A stretch of DNA of 64,000 nucleotides, taken from assembly GCF_049856295.1 (NCBI RefSeq), contig NZ_JBNDMZ010000007.1, forward strand, positions 180,129-244,128, in the 5' to 3' direction. Of this stretch, positions 46,639-55,200 are shown in pieces (position 1 is the first letter of the stretch; the number at the start of each line of letters is the position of its first letter). Under the pieces are notes generated by a model. That model was not told the DNA's origin. It made no database searches and worked only from the letters and a program-made list of their open reading frames with translations. The translations under genes were made by a program, and so were the position numbers. The DNA comes from JB111 sp049856295. Its GTDB lineage: Bacteria > Actinomycetota > Actinomycetes > Actinomycetales > Actinomycetaceae.

Positions 46639-47031
46639 CTACCAGGTCAGCGTCCGCAGCCCAGGGAAACCGGTGACGGCGCGGTCCACGGACACCAGCA
46701 CGAGATTCTCCGTCATCGCCTGAGCGACGAGGAGGCGGTCGAACGGGTCGCGATGGGCCCAGTCGAGACGGCCCGCAAGGAGCGCGGCATCGGTCTCGAG
46801 CGGGAGCTCGGTCGCCCCGATCTCGGCGACACGCGGTGACCAGCCGGCGAGGAGACCCTCCGCCTCCGTGAGTCGCCCGAGCCGATGCTTCGTCGACACC
46901 TCCATGGCCGACACCGCCGAGACGACGAGCCCCGATCCTCGATCGGCCAGCGCGTCGCGCACGTGTTCAGGCACACGGTGCGGTGCCGCGAGGAGCCACA
47001 GCAGGACGTGCGTGTCGAGGAGATGGTTCAC
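46639..47031 (-). CDS. vapC: VapC-type PIN-domain toxin
   Basis: A probable endoribonuclease of 130 residues. The PIN acidic residues are seen in HLLDTHVLLWLL, SAVSAMEVSTK, DPFDRLLVAQA and LVSVDRAV. I prefer GTG 47031, which gives the family-typical MNHLLDTH start and overlaps the antitoxin stop as GTGA; GTG 47037 is possible. It is coupled to the Phd-type antitoxin gene upstream. RNA target unknown. Confidence 0.93.
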   Translation of the reverse strand: MNHLLDTHVLLWLLAAPHRVPEHVRDALADRGSGLVVSAVSAMEVSTKHRLGRLTEAEGLLAGWSPRVAEIGATELPLETDAALLAGRLDWAHRDPFDRLLVAQAMTENLVLVSVDRAVTGFPGLRTLTW

Positions 47032-47252
47032 TCCCACGCGGCCAGCTCACTCTCCGGGAGCGGCTCGTCGACGTCGTCCGGTACGTCGAAGGACATCGTG
47101 CCGAAGGTGCGAGGCGGCGCCCCGTCGACGGCGACCAACCGGGCCACGGGCACGCCGGCCCGGGCGATGACGACATCCTCACCCCGGCTCGCTCGCACCA
47201 GGAGCTCGGAGAGTCGGGTCTTCGCCTCCTGCACGTTCGCCATCTCGGTCAT
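47028..47252 (-). CDS. Phd/YefM-type antitoxin
   Basis: A 74-residue antitoxin. The N-terminal DNA-binding part reads MANVQEAKTRLSELLVRASRGE and VVIARAGVPVARLV, typical of Phd/YefM. The acidic C-terminal tail would wrap the PIN toxin. ATG 47252 and ATG 47243 are both plausible starts. An 11-base perfect inverted repeat 17 bases upstream is the likely autoregulatory operator. Confidence 0.93.
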   Translation of the reverse strand: MTEMANVQEAKTRLSELLVRASRGEDVVIARAGVPVARLVAVDGAPPRTFGTMSFDVPDDVDEPLPESELAAWE

Positions 47253-47268
47253 GACGCCATGATACTCC

Positions 47269-47293
47269 TGGTCTGGTCAACCTGACCAGACCA
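47269..47293. promoter_or_regulatory. Toxin-antitoxin operator palindrome
   Basis: A perfect 11-base inverted repeat TGGTCTGGTCA with a three-base centre lies just upstream of the antitoxin start. It contains nested TGGTC half-sites, suited to cooperative binding by Phd/VapC complexes. Confidence 0.75.
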
Positions 47294-47376
47294 GAGGAGC
47301 CGCGGCCGGACATGACGGGCAGAACGGCCCGCCGCGAGCCGGATGACGACGTCGGACGATCCCTAGGGTCGTGGGT

Positions 47377-48588
47377 ATGCAGCCGCTCGTGCCCACGTCC
47401 CGTCCGCTGTCCCCCGCCGAGCTCGTCGACTGGATCGACCACCGCGACCAGATCCACACCGAGCAGCTCGGCCAGGAGTACGCCCTGGCGACGACGTCGG
47501 GCACGCTCCTCGTCACCGGCACCGCTCCCGAGCACGGGCCCCTCGTCGTCCGGGCCGACCGGAGCGGCGTCAGCGTCGGCGACCACCGGTGGGCGGCCGC
47601 GGACATCCGGGCGGCCCTCGTCCACGCGCCGGGCCTGCTGAGCGCGGACGAGGAGCGGGCCGCGCGCGAGGAGCTGGTCGCACGGACCCCGTACGCGAGC
47701 CACCCGATGGTCGCGAAGGCGATGCTCGCCCGGACCGACGCCACACGGGAGGTCGGCGCCCGCATCCTGCTCGACGTCGCTCCCGGCCCCGTCGTCATCG
47801 AGCTCGAGGGCGTCCTCGCCTTCCAGGTGGCGCGCCTCCACGGGGCGTTGTGGCTGGCCCGCGGTGCGGACGCGGAGGCGGACATCGCGTGGGGGCCGTC
47901 TGACGTCGACACCGACCCGTGGCCCGAGCCGCTGCAGGAGTTCCTCGCCGCGGGCGGGGACCTCGCCGCGGTCGACCCTCCCGCACGTCCCCGGACGGAG
48001 GCGCCACTCCGTCTGCCGGTCGTCGGCGAGCCCGACGCGCTGCGCCCCGAGGAGTCGGCGGGCTACGCGCGCTACCGCCTCGGCCTCCTCGGGACTCCGC
48101 CCACCACCGATCTCCTGCGCGTGACGGAGACGATCGAGGAGGCACCGCCCAAGGGCCGTCGCGGACTACGCGGACTGTTCGGATCCTCCAGCCGGCAGGT
48201 CGAGAAGGAGCGGACCTTGCGCGCCGGTCCGGACGGGGTCGAGATCGACGGCGAGCACCACGGGTGGGACGCGGTCTCCCGGCTCATGGTCCGCATCGGC
48301 GAGCTCCGGCTCGCCGACACCTGGACCGGATTCCTCCGCGAGCTACGCCATCTGCTGCCCGACGCGAGCAACCAGTACCTCTCCGAGGTGCTCCTCCTGT
48401 CCGGTGGGTCGCACCACCTGGTCGACGGCGAGATCGAGCTCGACGCCGGGGGCGGGCCTCGGACCCTGACGCTGGCCGGTGAGCGGGTGTTCCAGCTCGC
48501 GTCCTGGCTGCCGGTGGTGCGCGCGGCCGCGCGGGACCACGGGGTCGACGCCGACTGGGAGCTGCCGGCCTGGTACGTGCGGGACTAG
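47377..48588 (+). CDS. Unknown cytoplasmic protein
   Basis: A soluble protein of 403 residues (GTG 47371 is an alternative start) that I do not recognise. There is no signal peptide or membrane helix. Two stretches have a similar strand-like pattern: GPLVVRADRSGVSVGDHRWAA near residue 55 and a TLRAGPDGVEIDGEHHGWDA block near residue 285. Each reads like the start of a small beta-barrel domain, possibly a repeat related to PH-like folds. A basic patch KGRRGLRGLFGSSSR separates the halves. It is convergent with the glycosyltransferase that follows, ten bases apart. Confidence 0.6.
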   Translation: MQPLVPTSRPLSPAELVDWIDHRDQIHTEQLGQEYALATTSGTLLVTGTAPEHGPLVVRADRSGVSVGDHRWAAADIRAALVHAPGLLSADEERAAREELVARTPYASHPMVAKAMLARTDATREVGARILLDVAPGPVVIELEGVLAFQVARLHGALWLARGADAEADIAWGPSDVDTDPWPEPLQEFLAAGGDLAAVDPPARPRTEAPLRLPVVGEPDALRPEESAGYARYRLGLLGTPPTTDLLRVTETIEEAPPKGRRGLRGLFGSSSRQVEKERTLRAGPDGVEIDGEHHGWDAVSRLMVRIGELRLADTWTGFLRELRHLLPDASNQYLSEVLLLSGGSHHLVDGEIELDAGGGPRTLTLAGERVFQLASWLPVVRAAARDHGVDADWELPAWYVRD

Positions 48589-48598
48589 AGGCGATCCA

Positions 48599-49759
48599 CT
48601 ACGCCCGCCCGGCGCGGGCCGCCAGCGCCCCGACCGCCTCGCCCCACGCGGTGATCTGCTGCTCGGCGGACAGCTCCCGCGCCGCGGCGTCTGAGCCTGC
48701 CTTCCACCGCGCCACCTCGGCCGGGTCGAGCCGATCGAGGAGCGCGACGAGGTCGGTCTCCTCGTAGCCGGCCGTCACGGCGCCGAGCCTGTGCTCGCGG
48801 ACGAGGCCCGCCATCTCGGGGTTGGGGCCGACGACGATCCCGAGGCGCGCCTGGACGAAGTCGAAGAACTTGTTCGGCAGCGTCCACTCGAGGTTGAAGG
48901 TCACGGGCGGCACGAGGAAGAGGCCGACGTCGTAGCCGGCGAGTGTCTCGACAAGCTCGTCGGCGGGCACGGCGTCGTGCAGCGTGACCTTCTCGGAGGC
49001 GTCGGCGAGCGCCGCGATCTCCGCGAGGTAGGTGGGGTCGGACGGCATGAGGTAGAGGTCGAGCGTGGCCCCCGACGTCGAGGCCTCGACGGCCCGCACC
49101 ATCACCTCGAGCGCGCGCACGCGCGTCGCTCCCCCGGAATGGACGAGGCGCACGGGCTCGCCGACCGGCGTCGGGCTCGCGTCCCGGAACGGGGCGGCGT
49201 TGACGACCACCCCCGCCCGCACCCCGTACTCACGCTCGTACTCGCGCGCCAACCCCGCACCCACCGTCGTCACGGAGTCGCACAGCGGCAGGAAGGTCCG
49301 GACGAGCCACCGGTAGTAGGGCGCGACGAAGAGCCGCCACCGCGGCGAGGCCTCGTGCTGGCGCGGCGCGTACTCGTGGAGGTCGGCGTGCACGCCGCCG
49401 CGCGGGTGCAGCCCGAGGGCCAGGGGCACGGTGTCGGCGTCGTTGGCGACGACGACGTCGAACTGCCCCACCGGCAGCACCTCCCGCAGGTACGCGTTGA
49501 CGGCGTTGTCCCGGTAGACCGCGGCGAACCGGCGCTGCATGAGCAGGAGCCGGTCCTTGTGCCAGGCGACGAGCTCGTCGGGGATCTGCACGTGCTCGAC
49601 CACGCCGTCGGGAGCCGGCCCGTAGCCGACCGAGGTGACGTCGTGGTCGCGCGCGAGGAGCCGGATCTGGCGCAGCAGCCGGGCGTCCGAGGTGAGGATC
49701 GAGTACGAGATGACGAGCACCGAGGGGCGGGAGGTCGGTGCGTCGGCGGCGTGCGTCAT
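48599..49759 (-). CDS. Glycosyltransferase, GT4-like (paralogue A)
   Basis: A GT-B-type transferase of 386 residues. The N terminus PSVLVISYSILTSDARLLRQ, the domain-start FDVVVANDADTVPLALGL with HADLHEYAP, the central SVTTVGAGLAREYEREYG and the donor-domain TFNLEWTLPNKFFDFVQARLG recur almost word for word in the genes at 50990 and 52111. It is the most diverged of the three. Donor and acceptor are unknown; ATG 49759 is chosen, with ATG 49768 as alternative. Confidence 0.85.
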   Translation of the reverse strand: MTHAADAPTSRPSVLVISYSILTSDARLLRQIRLLARDHDVTSVGYGPAPDGVVEHVQIPDELVAWHKDRLLLMQRRFAAVYRDNAVNAYLREVLPVGQFDVVVANDADTVPLALGLHPRGGVHADLHEYAPRQHEASPRWRLFVAPYYRWLVRTFLPLCDSVTTVGAGLAREYEREYGVRAGVVVNAAPFRDASPTPVGEPVRLVHSGGATRVRALEVMVRAVEASTSGATLDLYLMPSDPTYLAEIAALADASEKVTLHDAVPADELVETLAGYDVGLFLVPPVTFNLEWTLPNKFFDFVQARLGIVVGPNPEMAGLVREHRLGAVTAGYEETDLVALLDRLDPAEVARWKAGSDAAARELSAEQQITAWGEAVGALAARAGRA

Positions 49760-49808
49760 GGCGCCCATGCTCCCACCCGCGGCCCCCGTCGCCCGGCACA
49801 CTGTCCGT

Positions 49809-50993
49809 ATGAGCCCCAGCCTGCGCGACGTCATGGCCGCCGGCGTGCGGCGCCTGCCCGACGAGCGGCGGGAAGCCGTCGAACGGCGGCTGTTCGCCCG
49901 CGAGCTTCGTGCGGCCGGCGAGCTCGTGCCCTACCTGCCGGACGACCGCACCGCGGGACTGCTCGTCGGCCCGACGAACACGGCGGGCCAGGGCTACCTG
50001 TGGGCGCGGGCCGTCGAGGAGCACCTGGGCGGCGTGGCCGCGCGCTCGGTCACCCTCGAGCGTCCCGGCGGCGTCGACCGCTTCTCCTACCCGACCGATG
50101 TCGCCCTGCCGCTCGCCCTGCGCCCGGGCCGGGCGGCGTGGCGCGACGGGGTGCTCGCGCGGTTCAGCCACGCCCTGTTCGAGACGGGCTACTCCCCGAC
50201 GACGATGACCACGGCGGTGGCGGACCGTGACGAGATCGAGCGGTACCGGGCGGCGGGCGTGACACCGGGCGTCGTGTTCCACGGCTCCGAGATCCGCGAC
50301 CCCGACCGGCACGCCGAGCTCTACCCGACGAGCCCCTACCGGGACGCCGTGCGAGTCGACGACGCCGCGCGCGAGCGGATCCGGGCCGCCCAGCGGCTCC
50401 TCGAGGTCGAGGGCCTGCCGGCGTTCGTCACGACCCCCGACCAGCTCGACCTCGCGCCGGGGGCCACGCTGCTGCCGATCGTCGTCGACGTCGAGGGGTT
50501 CGCAGCGCCCCACACGGTGCCGGCGCTCGGGCACGAGCGGCCGATCGTCCTGCACGCGCCGTCGAACCCGGCGCTCAAGGGGACGGCCGTCATCGAGCCG
50601 GTGCTCGAGGCGCTCGACGCCGAGGGGCGGATCACCTACCGGCGGCTCGAGGACGTCCCGCACGAGCGGATGACGGAGTTCGTCGCCGGCGCAGACGTCG
50701 TCGTCGACCAGATCCTGCTCGGCGCCGTCGGTGTGCTGGCGGCGGAGGCCATGGCAGCGGGGCGTCTCGTCGTCGGGCACGTGCACGAGCGGGTACGCGC
50801 GCGGCTCGACGGCGACCTGCCCGTCGTCGACGCGACCCCGGAGACGTTCGCGCACGTGATGGACGAGATCCTCACCGACCGCGACCGGTTCGCCGAGATT
50901 GCGGTTCGTGGGCCGGACTGGGCGCGCACGCACCACGACGGGCGGGCCTCGGCGGCGGCTCTGGCGCCGTTCCTCGGGGTCGCGGAGATCTAG
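49809..50993 (+). CDS. Glycosyltransferase-like protein
   Basis: A 394-residue protein with GT-B-like features. GLLVGPTNTAGQGYLWARAVEE starts the first domain, VVFHGSEIRDPDRHAELYP marks the acceptor region, and LHAPSNPALKGTAVIEPVLE plus ADVVVDQILLGAVGVLAAEAMAAGR forms the donor-binding half. It is of a different branch from its neighbours and lies on the opposite strand. Its stop overlaps the stop of the convergent paralogue B within the tetramer CTAG. Substrate unknown. Confidence 0.75.
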   Translation: MSPSLRDVMAAGVRRLPDERREAVERRLFARELRAAGELVPYLPDDRTAGLLVGPTNTAGQGYLWARAVEEHLGGVAARSVTLERPGGVDRFSYPTDVALPLALRPGRAAWRDGVLARFSHALFETGYSPTTMTTAVADRDEIERYRAAGVTPGVVFHGSEIRDPDRHAELYPTSPYRDAVRVDDAARERIRAAQRLLEVEGLPAFVTTPDQLDLAPGATLLPIVVDVEGFAAPHTVPALGHERPIVLHAPSNPALKGTAVIEPVLEALDAEGRITYRRLEDVPHERMTEFVAGADVVVDQILLGAVGVLAAEAMAAGRLVVGHVHERVRARLDGDLPVVDATPETFAHVMDEILTDRDRFAEIAVRGPDWARTHHDGRASAAALAPFLGVAEI

Positions 50994-52114
50994 CTCGTCA
51001 GCAGCTTCTCGATCGCGTCGCCCCACTTCTCGACCTCGGCCTCGGCGGCGAGCTCGCGGGCTGCGGCGTGGCTCGCGGACTTCCATCCGGCCACCGTCTC
51101 CTTGTCCAGCGTGGCGAGCGTGGCCTCGATGTCGTCGACCTCGAAGCCGCCGGTGACCGCGCCCAGCCCGTTCTCCCGCACGACCGACGCCATCTCCGGG
51201 CTCGGGCCCGTGACGATGCCCAGGCGCGCCTGGACGTAGTCGAAGATCTTGTTCGGCAGCGTCCACTCGAGGTTGAACGTCACGGGCGGCACCACGAAGA
51301 TGCCGACGTCATTGCGGTGCAGGACGCCGACGAGCTCCTCGTACGGCACGGGCTCGTGCACGCGGACGTTCTCGGTGGCCGCGGCCTGCGCCTGCAGGTC
51401 GGCGAAGTAGTCCTTGTAGACCGGTACCACGTAGAGGTCGAGCTCGACGCTCCCGGGCAGGCGCCCCGCCGCCTCGATCGTGCGTTCGAGGTACCGCCGG
51501 GGCATGGCAGCGCCGGAGTGGACGATCCTGATGCGCTCGCCGACCTCACCGGGCTCGAGCTCGTGGAACGGGGTCGCGTTGGCGACGACGCCGACCGGGA
51601 CATCGACGATCGTCCCGTACTCGCGGGCGAGGCCTCCGGACACGGTCGTCACCGAGCGGGCGCGCGTCAGGTACCGGCGGCACAGCCAGAGGTAGTACGG
51701 GCCGATCCTGCGCCGCCAGGCCTCGTCCTCCTCGTGCCACCGGGGGAAGTACTCGTGCATGTCCGCGTGGATGCCGAACCGCGGCTTGAGCGACACCGCG
51801 ACAGGCAGGGCGTCGGCGTCGTTGGCCAGGACGGCGTCGAAGGTGCGGCCCTTGAGCTGCCGGCGAGCGCCGCGCATGGCGGGCTGCTGCCAGTAGGCCA
51901 GCCGGTAGATGCGGGTCGTGATGATCCGCCCGTCGAGCTTGCGCGGGAGCGAGCCGTCGAGCTCGATGTGCTCGACCACGCCGTCGGGCGTGGGCCCGTA
52001 CCCACAGGTCGTCACGTCGTACCGGTCCGCGAAGTACCGCACCTGCTTGATCACCCGCGGGTCGGTGGCGATCTTCGAGAAGGACAGGATGAGCAGCGAG
52101 CGGCGGTCGGTCAT
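50990..52114 (-). CDS. Glycosyltransferase, GT4-like (paralogue B)
   Basis: A 374-residue transferase nearly equal in length and layout to the next gene. Shared text includes LLILSFSKIATDPRVIKQ, TTCGYGPTPDGV, ADMHEYFPRWHEED, TVSGGLAREYG and LPNKIFDYVQARLGIVTGPS. The start overlaps the stop of paralogue C (ATGA). The pair is a recent tandem duplication and probably adds successive related sugars. Substrate unknown. Confidence 0.87.
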   Translation of the reverse strand: MTDRRSLLILSFSKIATDPRVIKQVRYFADRYDVTTCGYGPTPDGVVEHIELDGSLPRKLDGRIITTRIYRLAYWQQPAMRGARRQLKGRTFDAVLANDADALPVAVSLKPRFGIHADMHEYFPRWHEEDEAWRRRIGPYYLWLCRRYLTRARSVTTVSGGLAREYGTIVDVPVGVVANATPFHELEPGEVGERIRIVHSGAAMPRRYLERTIEAAGRLPGSVELDLYVVPVYKDYFADLQAQAAATENVRVHEPVPYEELVGVLHRNDVGIFVVPPVTFNLEWTLPNKIFDYVQARLGIVTGPSPEMASVVRENGLGAVTGGFEVDDIEATLATLDKETVAGWKSASHAAARELAAEAEVEKWGDAIEKLLTS

Positions 52115-53235
52115 GCGCCGACCATATGGGCGATCGGCCGTCCCCAGCCTTCCAGTGCCCGCTCCGCGGCGAGCTCGGTCGCGGCCGTGTGCGCGGCCGA
52201 CTTCCACCGTTCGACCCGCTCGGCCTCGAGGGCACGGAGCGTGGCGGCGACGTCGTCGACCTCGAAGGTGTCCGTGACGTCCCCGAGCTCATGCTCCCGC
52301 ACGACCTGCGCCATCTCGGGCGACGGCCCGACGACGATCCCGAGCCGCGCCTGGACGTAGTCGAAGATCTTGTTCGGCAGCGCGTGCTCGTGGTTGAAGC
52401 CGGTGGCAGGCAGGACGTAGAGACCGACGTCGTAGCCGTTGAGCGTGTCGATGAGGCTCTCGTAGGGCACCGGGTCGAGCACGCGGACGTTCGACGTCGT
52501 CGCCGCGAGGGCCTGGAGCTCGTCGAAGCATGCCGGGTCGTGCTTGACGAGGTAGAGGTCGAGCGTGACGGCGTCGGCGGCCTTGCCCGCAGCCTCGATC
52601 ATCCGGTCGAGGTGCCGGCGCCGGATCGAGGCGCCCGAGTGGACGACCCGGATCGGGGTGGCCACGGGCGTCGGTGAGAGGTCGTGGAACGGGGTCGCGT
52701 TGGTGACGACGCCGACGTCGGCACCGGTCAGTTCCGTGTACGCGCGGGCGATGCCGCCGGACACGGTCGTCACCGCGGCCGCGCGCGGCAGGTACCGCCG
52801 GCAGAGGTAGCGGTAGTAGGGACCGATGCGCTTCCGCCACAGCGGGTCGTCCTCGCGCCACCGCGGGAAGAACTCGTGCATGTCCGCGTGCACGCCACCC
52901 CGGGGTTTCAGCCCGAGCGCGACCGGCACGGCCTCGATGTCGTTCGCGAGCACCGCGTCGAACTCGCGACCGGACAGCAGCGAGCGCGCGGTCCGCATCC
53001 CGTTCTGCCGCCAGAGCGCGGCCCGGTAGGCGCGCAGCGTGATGAGCCGCCCGTCGAGCTTGTTCGTCCGGCCGGCCGGGAGCTCGACGTGGTCGGCGAC
53101 GCCCTCGGGCGCCGGGCCGTACCCGCAGGTCGTCACCTCGTAGCGGTCGGTGAGGTACCGGACCTGCTTGAGGACGCGGGGATCGGTGGCGATCGAGGAG
53201 AACGAGAGGATGAGCAGCCGGGCCGCCTGAGTCAT
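52111..53235 (-). CDS. Glycosyltransferase, GT4-like (paralogue C)
   Basis: A 374-residue GT-B protein. The ATG at 53235 starts family similarity; the open frame continues far upstream only as an antisense artefact. Characteristic blocks are LLILSFSSIATDPRVLKQ, ADMHEFFPRWREDDPLW, TTVSGGIARAYTELTG and HALPNKIFDYVQARLGIVVG. In the conserved donor loop it has FNHEHALPNK where paralogues A and B have FNLEWTLPNK, which may change sugar preference. It is coupled to paralogue B downstream, with the ABC exporter 32 bases upstream. Confidence 0.87.
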   Translation of the reverse strand: MTQAARLLILSFSSIATDPRVLKQVRYLTDRYEVTTCGYGPAPEGVADHVELPAGRTNKLDGRLITLRAYRAALWRQNGMRTARSLLSGREFDAVLANDIEAVPVALGLKPRGGVHADMHEFFPRWREDDPLWRKRIGPYYRYLCRRYLPRAAAVTTVSGGIARAYTELTGADVGVVTNATPFHDLSPTPVATPIRVVHSGASIRRRHLDRMIEAAGKAADAVTLDLYLVKHDPACFDELQALAATTSNVRVLDPVPYESLIDTLNGYDVGLYVLPATGFNHEHALPNKIFDYVQARLGIVVGPSPEMAQVVREHELGDVTDTFEVDDVAATLRALEAERVERWKSAAHTAATELAAERALEGWGRPIAHMVGA

Positions 53236-53267
53236 GGGCGGGATTCTTCCATCCGGCGGCCGCTGCC

Positions 53268-55043
53268 CTACGCCAGCCCGGCGAGGTTGGCCTGGTGCGC
53301 GAACTCGGGGTGCGCAGCGACGACCTCCTCGAACGTGCCGCGCGCGGCGATCGTGCCGCCGCTCATGAAGCACACCTCGTCGGCGTGGCGGATCGTCGAG
53401 AGGCGGTGGGCGACGGTGACGACGGTGACCTCGCCGTGCAGCTCGCGCAGCGCGTGCGTGACGGCCTCCTCGGTCGCCGTGTCGAGCGCCGAGGTGGCCT
53501 CGTCCATGACGAGGACGAGCGGGTCGGTGTAGAGGGCCCGGGCGATGCCGAGCCGCTGCCGCTGACCGCCCGAGAAGGCGAGGCCGCGCTCGCCGACGAG
53601 GGTGTCGAGCCCGCCGCGCTCGTCGACGGCGTCGAGCAGCTGGGCGCGCCGCAGGCAGTCGCGCACCCGGTCCTCGTCGATCGTCGAGCCCCAGGCGAGC
53701 GCGACGTTCTGCGCGATCGACCCGTTGAACAGCGAGACGTCCTGGGGGACGTAGCCCACGCGGGAGCGCCAGTCGGCCAGGACGTCGTCGAGGTCCTGGT
53801 CCCCGATCCGCATGATGCCGTCCTGCGGGACGAGCAGCCCGAGGAGGATGTCGACGAGCGTGGACTTCCCGGCGCCCGACGAGCCGGCGAGCGCCACGTG
53901 GGTGCCCATGCGGACGGTGAGGTCGATGTCGTGGACGGCGGGCGTCTGCGAGGTGGGGTAGGTGAAGCCGACTCCCTCGAGCACGAGCTCCGTCGGCTCC
54001 CCGACGATCGGCTCGCGGCCCACGGTCTCGGCGTCGCGGATGAACTTCTCGGAGGCACGGATGTCGTAGATGACCCGCTTCGCGTGCGGGAGCGTGGTCG
54101 AGGTCTGCGTGAGGATCGCCTGCATGCGCGTGATCGCGGGGATCATCCGGAACCCCGCGACGCCGAACATCGCCACCGCGGCGAACGCCTCGGTCGCCCC
54201 GCCCTGCCAGTAGCCCACGCCTCCGACGAGCACGAACCCGCCGATGAGCGCCACCTCGAGCACGTACTTCGGCGCCTGTCCGAGGAACTGGCTGTTGGAG
54301 CGCGCGCGGACGGCGTGCTTGCGGTTGTCCCACACGACGTCGGCGACCTCGGAGGTCTTGTCCCGCAGGACGATCTCCTTGAGCGTGGCCACCATCTCGG
54401 TCATCAGGCGGGCGGTCTTGAGCGAGTAGTCCCGGTTGACGCGGCCGGCCACGAGGGCCTTCGGGTTGACCACGAGGTAGAGGAGCGCGGCGAGCGCCCC
54501 GAGGTAGACGACCGTGATCGCAGCGATCATCGGCTCGGCGACGACGAGGACGAGCAGCACCGCGAGCGTCGTGGCGATCTCGGTCGGCAGGCTCGCGACC
54601 GGCAGCAGCAGGCCGGAGGTGGTGTTGGCGATCCCGACGTCGGCCATGCGGACGAGCTCGGCGGAGTTGCGCGAGAGTCGGTCGGTCCACGGCGAGTGGA
54701 GGTAGGCGCGGAAGAGCCGGTCCCCGATCTCCATCTCGTACTCGGCGAACTTCCGGGTGGCCACCCAGCGCATGGCGAGCGAGGCGATCGACTTCGTGCA
54801 GATGAGCGCGCACACCGCGAGGAGGACCCAGATGTACTGGTCGATGCTGATCTCGCCGATGAGCGGGAGGCTGACGGGCTGGCCGGACACCATCGGGGCC
54901 ATGACCAGCGCGAGGATGCCGAGGGCCACGACGTCGAGGAGCGCGAGCAGCGCCGTCACCGTCGAGTACACGAGGAGGTAGCGGCGGGCGCCGTCGGGGA
55001 GCATCGGCAGCAGCGTCCGCGTCGTCCTCAGAAGGTCCTTCAC
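53268..55043 (-). CDS. ABC-type exporter / lipid-linked glycan flippase
   Basis: A half transporter of 591 residues with fused domains. Six helices occupy about residues 20-310. The ATPase follows with Walker A GSSGAGKST, Q-loop, signature FSGGQRQRLGIARAL, Walker B LVLVMDEATSAL and the switch His in VAHRLSTIRHA. The layout resembles PglK/WlaB-type flippases of lipid-linked oligosaccharides, and the glycosyltransferase neighbourhood supports that. I chose GTG 55043, which has AGGAG six bases upstream. It should work as a homodimer in the cytoplasmic membrane. Confidence 0.9.
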   Translation of the reverse strand: MKDLLRTTRTLLPMLPDGARRYLLVYSTVTALLALLDVVALGILALVMAPMVSGQPVSLPLIGEISIDQYIWVLLAVCALICTKSIASLAMRWVATRKFAEYEMEIGDRLFRAYLHSPWTDRLSRNSAELVRMADVGIANTTSGLLLPVASLPTEIATTLAVLLVLVVAEPMIAAITVVYLGALAALLYLVVNPKALVAGRVNRDYSLKTARLMTEMVATLKEIVLRDKTSEVADVVWDNRKHAVRARSNSQFLGQAPKYVLEVALIGGFVLVGGVGYWQGGATEAFAAVAMFGVAGFRMIPAITRMQAILTQTSTTLPHAKRVIYDIRASEKFIRDAETVGREPIVGEPTELVLEGVGFTYPTSQTPAVHDIDLTVRMGTHVALAGSSGAGKSTLVDILLGLLVPQDGIMRIGDQDLDDVLADWRSRVGYVPQDVSLFNGSIAQNVALAWGSTIDEDRVRDCLRRAQLLDAVDERGGLDTLVGERGLAFSGGQRQRLGIARALYTDPLVLVMDEATSALDTATEEAVTHALRELHGEVTVVTVAHRLSTIRHADEVCFMSGGTIAARGTFEEVVAAHPEFAHQANLAGLA

Positions 55044-55200
55044 CCGTGCTCCTGCTGCTCGTCGTCCGGGCGCCGGGGCGTCCGTGGGGCGCGCCGACCG
55101 GCGCGTGCCGTTCATCGTGCCACGCGGCCCCACACCCGGGACGGCCGCACGCCGGTGGGGTCGCACACCCGTTTCCGGGCGCTCTCCCTATCCTTGCCGG

